Assembly: GCF_000003605.2 (NCBI RefSeq)
Contig: NW_003155535.1
Location: 1-11,221, forward strand
DNA length: 11,221 nt
Source of the DNA: Saccoglossus kowalevskii
Lineage: Eukaryota > Hemichordata > Enteropneusta > Harrimaniidae
Direction: 5' to 3'
Positions 1 to 9,627 of the stretch are shown here, in pieces (positions within the stretch are counted from its first letter, which is position 1; each line of letters starts with the position of its first letter). The notes beneath the pieces are model-generated. The model had not been told where the DNA came from. It worked only from the letters and a program-made list of their open reading frames with translations, and made no database searches. The position numbers and the translations under genes were made by a program.

Positions 1-640
1 GTTAAAGATTGTTTCATAATTTTTTTGTTATCTGCTTTTTTTTCAGGGGGTGCTCTACTAAGCATCAAACCCTCTAAAAAGCGTGTTTTTTTGGAGCCGA
101 GTCTATAGTACGGTACTTGTTCATTCACTATACTGCATCCAGATGACTCAGTCGAGTAAAACGGTTATTATTGTTATAATCACTCAAGGTCACTTCAGTC
201 TAATATAGAAAATCTTTTAAATCCTTCGATGCCAGGATTTTTTGGATAAGATTATCATGCACTCCATAAAAACCCCGAGCCCTTATGATGCACAGGATAG
301 AATTGCAATTTTAATTATAATAATCTTTATTCACAACGGTCGCAAAATGTCACAATAATAAACCTCGTTACATTAGAAACAGCAAAAGCAGTCCACAGGC
401 AGTTGAACTGTTAATTTAAGTTGTCCTTCCTAAATGTCTATAAATTAGAAAGGAATTTCCTAAAAGCCTTTGGGGTTACTTCTCCTAGATCATAATTAAC
501 ATCCCATAATGCATCACCAAGAAGACCATTAAATTTGAAATTTTGAAAGTTAACTTTTCAAAAGCGATTTATTCAACTGCAAATAAAATGCAGTTTATGT
601 TATTGGAAGCCTTACAGTCACACACATCTCCTTTGTAGAA

Positions 641-790
641 ACATTGTTTCTTGTCGCCGATAAATATCAACCTATCAAAACCGTCGTTTCTGGTCGCCGA
701 GAAATATCAACCTATCAAAACCGTCGTTTCTGGTCGCCGAGAAATACTAACCTATCAAAACCACCGCCGATAACTACCACCCTATCAAAA
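641..790 (+). repeat. 40-bp tandem repeat, about 3.7 copies
   Basis: Units start at 642, 682 and 722 and follow gtcgtttctggtcgccgaga then aatatcaacctatcaaaacc. A fourth unit from 762 lacks about ten bases at its front. The first unit is slightly diverged. The units are rich in CpG compared with the flanks. Confidence 0.92.
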
Positions 791-853
791 CTATTATCTT
801 AAATATCCCCTGTGGTTTAATTCAAGTGTATATACTAGGCACTGCACCAGTAT

Positions 854-863
854 GTCACGTGAC
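854..863. promoter_or_regulatory. E-box palindrome GTCACGTGAC
   Basis: This is a perfect 10-base palindrome containing CACGTG, the USF/MITF-type E-box. The same 10-mer occurs in exon c at 5274-5283. Occurrence in intron sequence without conservation data is weak evidence of function. Confidence 0.15.
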
Positions 864-2609
864 CATATGGTTGCTTCTTTTATACAGAATGTCTAAGACT
901 CAATCACCTTGTGGTGTGATTATGTTAATACTGCTGTACTTAGGATAAGAACTTGACCTTGGACGTCCTTCAGTACGTTATTATATTCCTAATCAATTGA
1001 ACTTACTTTATACTCACAGGAGAATACTTTCATATAAATTGATTACCAATAATAAATAGGCAGAATTAACTATCGATACGAAAGCATGATACAGATGGAC
1101 TACCTACTATATCCAAAAATTAGTTCATTTATTTTGCTGTAGACTAAAAACTTGTCTGGCCATGGCACTTTGTATTTACTTATACAACATTGGCTATTCT
1201 AATTTGAGATATCTAAAAAGTGATGTGAATTTAAGCGTACATTTCACGATATACATGGTACGTAGTTGAATGCCTGGAGTTGGACGAGTGAGATCACTCG
1301 TTTTGTTTCGTAGTAACATTATTATCAAAGCCTTTCTACTGAACTATCACTAAATAAAACACAAGTATCTCGTAAATCCCGGGTTTATAGACATTGTGTC
1401 ATGTATGACGTCGCCATTACAGTTTAATCATTCAAGCAAAGTGACGTATTTACTTGGTTGATCAAAAAGTTCAATTTCATCAGCAAAGTCTACCTTGGCG
1501 ACACGCAAAGCAAAACGTAACGGCCATTTCAAATGTTAACTATTTTACAAAATACTTTCTTATTATTCAATACGTGTTGAGTAACTGGATTAGAAATTTT
1601 AATTTTGACTGGAGTTGAGAAATGTTTGGTACTTTGTCATCTAGGGGAAACGTGCGAGTTTTTCCATCACTAATTAAAAGCTCAAATTACTCTATTCATG
1701 GACATATCCCTGATTAGGTTTATCTAGTCTGCGTAGAAGTAAACCGTAATTCAAGCCCTATAATTGGAAAATGCGTTAACAACCAAACAAACAGGCACGC
1801 GACATTTTGTTAAAAAAATGTAATAGTTTAAACGACGGACAGAAAAAAACCAGAATGATATAAAAAAAAAAGTAATTAAAGCACAACACTATGTTTAGAA
1901 TGTTATTTTATTGTGGAAGTGTTAAAATTATTGATACTTCTAGTATACCTACAAATGTATGACTGATATTTTTTTTTTAATGTTTGTTTTCCTTTTAATT
2001 CCCCGGTGTAAGAAATATACATGGTGCAGTCAGTTAGAAATCATTTGCAGTGTGAATTTCACGTCACTGTTGAACATATGGGATCCTGCAGAGTAGTCTG
2101 ACCTTGTCGTATTGGATATTTGGGATAACAAAGCTCATTTGCGTATACTGATAACATTCAATCGATATGTCAATCATTTTTGCCATGCTATCGGTTGTTT
2201 TTCATGTCACCTAACTGTCAATTGATATATGATCATTGGGGCACAGTGAAGGCGCCATCTTGGCCCTAATGTTTACATGAGATGCTATAGCAAATACTGT
2301 TGATCAGATAACAGCCTACAGTTGATGATAATATGTTTAATATAATGCAAGACTGTGTTTCCATAGCAATACATATAATGATATTCCACTATTGTATGAG
2401 CTCAGCATTATATCTATCATCAGCTCGCTAGTTGCATATCTTCCGGATAATTGGTTAATTTTTCAATTCATGTTTCACTTTTTGGGATAAAATGTTCAGA
2501 GTATTATGTATATGTTTTAAAGTCAAACTCACAACAAATATGTGTTCGTGAACAAAACTATATAGACGTTATTTCACGCGACAAAACTAACAATACTGCT
2601 TCTAGCCAT

Positions 2610-2669
2610 ACGTTATAAACGGTAATGGCCGCCGATGACACGTCATATCCGGTAATAGCCGCCGATGAC
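2610..2669 (+). repeat. 30-bp tandem duplication
   Basis: Two adjacent 30-base copies share the core ggtaatggccgccgatgac or ggtaatagccgccgatgac and agree at about 26 of 30 positions. A near-CRE sequence, tgacacgtca, spans the junction of the copies. Confidence 0.8.
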
Positions 2670-2945
2670 CTATTTAACATATTGCCACTGCATCCGCAAG
2701 CAAGTGGGCAACCGGGAAAAGTAGAAGTCCGAGATAACTCTCTTCATAACAACGGAAACACTCAGAAAACTATGTATGAGTTAAATTGATTGAATAAAAT
2801 GGCACCTATTTATGAAACGTCAAGTTGATGTTTAGAAGGCTGTCATTGTTCCACTGTTTAGCATGCATCTATATGTTGCCATGACGATCTATGTATCCGG
2901 CTAAAGAACGCACCGAACATTAATGTTGTAGAGAATACAATTTCA

Positions 2946-2965
2946 TGTTTGTTTGTTTGTTTGTT
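2946..2965 (+). repeat. (TTTG)n microsatellite, about 5 units
   Basis: This is a short pure run of the GTTT/TTTG tetranucleotide in the upstream intron. Confidence 0.9.
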
Positions 2966-3104
2966 AGCAATAACATCACGTGACAACAATCGTTTCCAGC
3001 AATGCATTTTGCATTAGCAATCAAAGAAGTTCCTTGTTATTCGTTAGGAACGCAGTTGTGTCCATTATTTTTGGTGAATACCCCATCCGAGCAATGTAAT
3101 AACG

Positions 3105-3290
3105 CAATAATGGTGTCAGCACACCAATGTATAATGAAATATGCAATAAGATATAATGTCTTATGTCAGAACACCAATATATAATGAATTATACAATACG
3201 ATATAATGTATTGTGTCAGACACCAATATATAATGAATTATACATACGATATATGTCTTGTGTCAGAACACCAATTTATAATGATAACAT
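3105..3290 (+). repeat. 50-bp tandem repeat, about 3.5 copies
   Basis: Units carrying cagaacaccaatatataatg start at 3117, 3167, 3217 and 3264, so the spacing is 50, 50 and 47 bases. The remainder of each unit is an AT-rich gaattatacaatacgatata segment. Small open frames on the + strand in this interval are by-products of the repeat. Confidence 0.9.
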
Positions 3291-4065
3291 TTTGCTTAAT
3301 CTCCCACTATTTAACTTTGATGTTCACATATGTGATAGCAATCATTGGAGGAAACAGACATTATAAAAAGTATTTTGAATAACTGGCCGTTAAATGGCAG
3401 TGAACGAAGGCAGTTGAGTGGGTGCTTTGAATGTCAAGTTTCCTATTAACACCATATGTATCAGGTGCATAGATGACCTTACGTTAATAACAATTCATCA
3501 ATCAACTTTATTGTGATTTGTCAGTTCAATAATTGGCCTTGGTTGACATTGTATTGTGTCTTGCATGAATAAGTGCAAATAAACTGGATAAACTCAAAAC
3601 CATTTATTGATTTTTCGGACGAATATTATTGAATGCCAATATTTTGAGCCTTCACAGATAGCACTGTTGTTTGATGAGTGTTATACTATAGGAATGTTGT
3701 TATAAAATGACGGAGTGTATCTGCTGATACCCAGTCTGGCCTTATTATTATCAGTGCCTATCTGTGTCTCTGTCCGTTCATATTTCACCAATAATTATAA
3801 TACCACAATTTCTTTTTTGAAAGCATGTGCGCATCTCTAACATCACTTTCTCAGTGTGAGAAGTAAATACCTGATGATATTGAAATATCAACGTCGTATG
3901 TGCAATACACACCAAGTTAGAATAAAGACCGCGTTCACCTTTCGCATATGGATTTGTTTGAACATCGTGGTATCTCCCAAATGTTTACACGATGAAATAT
4001 ACCTGGTTAATACAAATAAGTGCCTTACATGCTGTGTATAATCAATATGTAATTTCTCATTCTAG

Positions 4066-4242
4066 GAGTCGTTTTGGCAACGTTCTGATGGTCGAGATAA
4101 CGACGCAATTGAAGCATTTAATTATGTTCTTTTAATGGCCCCAACGCCATTCAATGGACAAGAATACGATAATTTCTTGGAATCAGTTGCATCTAAGATG
4201 GCTGACTCTCCGTTCAACATTCCACGGGAGAACATAACCAAG
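4066..4242 (+). CDS. Exon a: distal ligand-binding (ANF receptor) domain
   Basis: This exon has 177 nt, phase 0 at both ends, and encodes residues 1-59. It begins ESFWQRSDGRDND and continues through AIEAFNYVLLM to PRENITK. It matches the part of the NPR ectodomain that starts at a conserved W after the second lobe core and contains an 'A..AF' helix followed by 'Y..F...V'. The acceptor is tttctcattctag|gag and the donor is aag|gtatgt. Reading from the acceptor in a second frame hits a stop within about 25 codons, which supports phase 0. N56-I-T is a potential N-glycosylation site, as expected outside the cell. This is the first exon of the gene visible here; the preceding exons, with the signal peptide and N-terminal lobe, must lie upstream of the window. 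Exon borders are inferred from splice consensus and homology. Confidence 0.85.
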
Positions 4243-7200
4243 GTATGTGATTCATTTAGATGATCCATACGTGATCCATATTGAATATACTACAATTTAC
4301 CAAATAATATATCTCAAGGGACGTGATCTATATACAATATACTACAAGTTACATTATTCATATACAATATACTACAAATAAGTAATTTATATATGTTACA
4401 CTACAAAATACGTGATTTATATGCAATATAATTTTACTGTCGGTGTACTAGTAACGATTCGTCTCCGTGGACGATATAATTTTACTAGTGTGTGTGTGTT
4501 GTGGTCCAAAGTAAAATATGTGAAACTGGCACATATTTTAAGAACTTTAATACAAAGATTATGATTAAACGAACTCAGAGATAAAGATGTGCGCATGTAG
4601 GTATAATTGCATATAATGAAAGCAAACTTATTTATGTATGTCTTAGATTGACGGTACTTACGCTAGTTACTTGCACGATGCCGTGCTGGGCTACGCAATA
4701 ACTCTGGATGAAATGCTACAACAGGGAGGAAATCCACGTGATGGACGTCTTTTTAGACAAATTCTACCCACAGTTTCATTTACAGGTATATTTAAATATA
4801 TTCATAACATTTAGAAATCTTGCATGACTACAAGCTAAGAAGAAACGATGTGGATGTATTTGATGTGCCTAGGGTATATTACTATTGTGGAGAAATCACG
4901 TACATTGCACTTTATGTCCCCTGGGCAATAATTAAACGCACTCACATTACAAACATCGCCATTATTTAAATGAGTATGCTCTGTTATATTAATTCACATG
5001 CGAAGTCGTTTGAGGGGGAGGGGTGAGCAGAGATTTGGAATTTGATGCGGTCTGAACACAACAAAAAATCATCCGACGTCTACCATCTACGAATTTGAAA
5101 TGTTTAAATAGAATTTCTATGCAGTCGAGTGTAGTCGTAAGCATTATTGTCATTCAAACAAAACACTGACGATAAAAATATATTTTTGAGATAAGATGCA
5201 CTTTTTTCACTAGATTTTAAATTTTATATCATGTGACTTACATGTATGGCAATTAAATTGGCAGGTTTGACTGGTCACGTGACATTTGATAACAACGGTG
5301 ACCGTCGCCAAGACTATTCTTTGTACGATTTTCGTGACAGCCGAGAATTCTTGAGTGTTGGGATTTACGATGCTCATTTGCGCACATACGTACCCTCATC
5401 GGAAGCGGAAATACAATGGGGTAACAGTGAGAACACGCCGCCAGCGGACGCACCGAAGTGTGGATTTGATGGTGCCCTTTGTGTATACAGGGACGAAGGT
5501 AAACGATATATATACTTGTATGATTGTGAATTCTCGACTCTATCATTAGTATGCAGTATGTATATGCTTCGTTCATAGTCATGCACCAACCATCTTTCTG
5601 TTAATGTCTAATTGGACTTTTTCCCTGAAACTCTTGCGTTGATTATTTTGCGGGGAATATTGTTGGTGTGTAAAGACTATTATATCTGATTTGCACATAT
5701 CAACCAGTCGCCATTAATTTGCCCTTAAATAGTCTAGATACCATCTGCACACCGTGTAGTCATATCATTGTCATTGCATTATTGTGACCGACCAACGCCA
5801 AACGAGCTGCATGTAGTCCACGCTCTCGCGTACATGCATGCACATACAATGTGGTAAAGAACTTACGAAAACTGAATAATAATATACACTAGGGACGAAA
5901 CAAGCAGTGAATTGTGTTATGTCATATGAGTATATACCATTTGTTCGTTCAATATATTTGCTGATAAAATGAAATGTTTTGTATAATGTATGTAAGTGAA
6001 ATTATTATAATTGGACATTTGATAACTATAATTGGTCACAATCTAGCCAACTTGATTGATACTGAAGAGAGCGGTAGAATGGATCATGTACACTGCAGAG
6101 TCTGTGTATGAATTAATGAATGCCCTCGTCAATCCATTAGTTACTGGTACAGTGTACTTGATATGAATACTAGCCTTAAGGTGAATCTCCTTCCCCTATG
6201 TGTTCATTATGCTACACAAATCGGCATATCTCAGGGGGCACTGTTTAAACCATCACTGACCGCACTCACCACCACGGAAAATGAAATTAATCAATGTATG
6301 TCGTCTGACACGCATGCGTAAACTCTAAGTTCGATGATTCTGAATTGATGTGAAAAATAGACCCGATCGATACCAGGCCACACTTACTGCATTTGCAGAC
6401 GTAAAACTACATGTGACTTCAGAAATATTAAAATGATTCTAGCATAATTCTTGGCGTAAAAGAAAATATTCACATGTACAACATATTCTTAGAAAAAAGT
6501 ATCGTGAAATACTTTAGTTTTTGGTGAATTGTCTTTGCGTTAGCTGTGTTCGCAGAAGGTTGTTTTGCGCGGAATTAAATTCAACGCGAACACGGAAGGT
6601 GTCATTTACGATAAAGTGGGCGGAAGACAAACAACAAATCACTCGTATACAATTCTTACATACAATCGGGTTACGAGTAATAAATATTAAAACGTTCAAA
6701 TGTCAGTTGTACACTCGATCGCGATGATTACGAGAGTCGTAATTTGCGTATTAGAGGCAACAATGTTACAAAAACAAGTCTTACAACGCACCGTACGTCA
6801 TAAAGGTCTATCCCGATTTGCTGCACAACAGTATTTCGCAGTTTTTATTACTCTGTCACTGGTAACACAAATTGTAAAAGACAGAAAACAAATTCGAAAT
6901 AAATCCGTATTTGAAGAGAAACCTCTGTCTGTGAATGGAGGCTGATAAAAAACGAGACAGGCCATGATCACACCCCATTCATAGAGTGCCCCAGTACCCA
7001 AGAACGCCCATCGAGGCGACACACGCTGTGGTATCGCGTCCGATGCATGCTAGGTAATAAAGAAGATTACGATCGAGGTAAACATGGTGGCAGCGCGGAG
7101 TGCATGATTTTTCCCCGTTGTTTAAAAACAAAACCTCGCTGCGGATTTTGATGTAACTTCGTTTTTTTCTTTATATTTTTAATTAACCGAGGGTCTTACA

Positions 7201-9564
7201 TTTGTGTATTTTAACACTTAAAAGTCAGGTTCCGATGATGGCAACAGCAGTGGTGAATGTCCATTGAAATGTTCTCAGCTGACAACGTTATATATCATTT
7301 ACTTCAGTTTTGAAATGCCTGGCTTAAAAAAACGTTTCATCTCACACTTTTGCGATTTCGGTGTCACTAAAACATGGTCAATGTTTCGAGTACGGTGTTT
7401 AAAACTACGTAAATGTTTCGCTCAGACTGAATTTGCACGTATAGCATCAACTCAATCTCACGAGACTTGTGTCTATACGAGTAAACTCACAGCACAGATA
7501 TATGAAGTGGCAGATAGAATTCCCTTCAAAATTAATTGTAAATTGTCGCAGACAATCAGCATCACCTGGCTGGTTGTTATGACAACGTTTGTTTATAAGA
7601 TCAAAAACCTACATATATATGAGAGGTTGCCATCAAAATAAATGCTGTATGTTGGTGGTGTGGTACCTTCCGTGGAGAATTGAGAGCAGCAGAATTTACT
7701 AGCACAGCAACTGAAACGTTTACCAGGCCATCAGCAAATTCTGATCCAGCATTTCTTGTCTAATTACTCACTGTACACATTTACTATTTAACATGAACAA
7801 GAATGGTTAGAGTTAATCATCACTAAGCTACGCTTAGCTTTATTATATTAGTCCAAAATAAATTGCACAAAACCATTGACTGCGCAATATCCATTTTTGG
7901 TTGTTGTGATCAACCCATTTTGATCACGGGGGTGTCAGGTACATGAATGCTGTGCAAAACAATTGATTTCCCTGGGTTAAACACATGAACTAATTTGGGA
8001 GAATTCATTTTCAACCATGAATCTAGTTACAACACAGCTATCGCGTTACATTTTTCACACATTGTTACATTTAACAACTTAATGTGATGATGTTATGACT
8101 GCATGTTTTTTTTTTGAATAGCGCTGTATATAAGTGGAATTACTGTTGGTGCAATGCTTGGTTGTGTACTCGTGTTGTCTCCTTTCCTCCTGTCATACAT
8201 CATCAAAGTTAGACGGAAACGCAAATTTGAGAAAGAGCTGATGACGTTTAATTGGAAAATAAACTATAGTGATATTCATCAGAACAGAAGAGGAAAGGTA
8301 TGTACTACAGTCTTAAACTTCAATAGTTTTAGTGAATTTGAGAATTTGATTCAGAAATGTATCTCAGTAATAAAAATAGAGATTTTAGTTTAATCTAAAT
8401 ATTAATTCAGTTGACAATTAAATAAATGTATCCTCTTCCAGACATGATGACGTATTAATTCACTGCTTTGATAGCAGTACTCCGTTAATATAAGTTACGC
8501 CCTCTCGCGATGGGGTGATTCTATGACGTCACATGTTTGTAAGAATTGTTGTTTCAATATGTGACTATGCTTTTAGTGTAGTCGTTCTGCGTTTAGATAG
8601 TCTCTTTAAAAGCTCGTATTTGTTATTGACGGTTGACCATAGATCAAAGAAATAGCGTCATTGTGAACAATAGAGGGCGCGATATATTAGATCGGTGTAG
8701 TCAATTGCATTTAAGGTTTCTGTTGCTATGTTGTCATAATGATGGAATTCTGCCTTTAATGCAGTCACTCGGGTCGGTGTACTCGGGCATATCCGACATA
8801 ACTTCTGATGAGGACGGACGAAGTATATGTACGACGATCACGTCATCCAGTACATTCAGTGGGAAAAGAGTACAGATTTTTACGACGAGGGGAACATACA
8901 AGGTAAATACTGATCAGCGTGATTTTAATGTTAGTGTGATTCTAATGACAACGTGATTTTAATGTTAGTTTTGTTCTACTGACAGCGTGATTTCAATATT
9001 AGTGTGATTCTAATGACAGTGTGATTTTAATGTTAGTTTGATTCCAATGACAGCGTGATTTTAATGTTAGTTTGATTCTAATGACAGCGTCATTTAAATG
9101 TTAGTGTGATTCTAATGACAGCGTGATTTCAATGTTCGTGTGATTCTAATGACAGCGTGATTTCAATGTTAGTGTGATTCTAATGACAGCGTGATTTTAA
9201 TGTTAGTGTGATTCCAATGGCAGTGTGATTTTAATGTAAGTGTGAATTCAATGACAGTGTGATTTTAATGTTAGTGTGATTCTAATGACAGCGTGATTTT
9301 AATGTTAGTGTGATTCTAATGACAGCGTGATTTCAATGTTAGTGTGATTCTAATGACAGCGTGATTTCAATGTTAGTGTGATTCTAATGACAGCGTGATT
9401 TCAATATTAGTGTGACTTTAGTATTACTGTGTGCTAGGTTTTGATTGACATTATTTGGTTGTTATTTTGTTTTATCTTCAGGGACAGATTGTTGCTTTGA
9501 AGATGATTAACAAGAAAAATATCGTTCTAAACCGAGAACAATTACTAGAACTTCGAATGGTAAG

Positions 9565-9627
<63 letters not shown>

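Larger units (their letters stand above)
1..4065 (+). other. Upstream intron of the receptor gene, no exon recognised
   Basis: Since exon a begins inside the ligand-binding domain in phase 0, this stretch should be the 3' part of an intron of at least 4 kb. It is AT-rich with poly-A and poly-T runs (near 1861 and 1967). I scanned it for segments resembling the proximal ligand-binding domain or another protein and found none. It contains tandem clusters at 641-790, 2610-2669 and 3105-3290 and a (TTTG)n run at about 2946-2965 (separate entries). An insertion carrying another, unrecognised gene cannot be excluded. Confidence 0.6.
5499..8121 (+). other. Intron c (2623 bp, phase 1), longest complete intron
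   Basis: The intron separates the extracellular exons from the transmembrane exon. It runs from gtaaacgata to a T-rich tract ending gaatag. 5499-6500 is AT-rich with nothing recognisable. 6541-7200 is CpG-dense (separate entry). 7222-7641 is an unexplained 140-codon open frame (separate entry). 7650-8121 is plain AT-rich DNA with two small hairpins: ctaagc/gcttag near 7824-7838, and gtgatcaa/ttgatcac at 7906-7927. I found no transposon coding sequence or terminal repeats. Confidence 0.7.

Noticed and set aside
44-109. Possible exon after a strong T-rich acceptor (tttttttcag) near the window start
   Set aside because: Two frames stop within about 10 codons and the third after about 20. There is no suitable donor and no similarity to the ligand-binding domain.
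2248-2266. YY1-like GCGCCATCTTGG as evidence of a promoter
   Set aside because: A single motif in sequence that should be intronic, with no other promoter elements nearby. Not enough to call.
3002-3366. Two small + strand open frames (60 and 67 codons)
   Set aside because: They run through the 50-bp tandem repeat, and their peptides repeat the unit (NTNI/IYNELYIRY-like). No conserved motif and no splice context.
3856-4041. 61-codon + strand open frame just before exon a
   Set aside because: No family-like residues, a stop well before the acceptor, and not in a frame that joins exon a.
5253-5589. Minus-strand and alternate-frame open stretches over exon c
   Set aside because: Shadows of the conserved coding exon on the + strand.
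6514-7022. Short open frames on both strands in the CpG-dense block
   Set aside because: 61-81 codons, overlapping on opposite strands, with no recognisable domain or consistent splice sites. They are explained by locally higher GC.
7816-7927. Small hairpins (ctaagc/gcttag; gtgatcaa/ttgatcac) as MITE ends
   Set aside because: The arms are only 6-8 bases with loops of 3-6 bases. No flanking target-site duplication or longer inverted repeats were found.
8643-8764. Extended version of exon e from an upstream AG (8641-8642)
   Set aside because: It would put the exon out of phase with exon d. The added residues are not family-like, and the acceptor at 8763-8764 has the better pyrimidine context.
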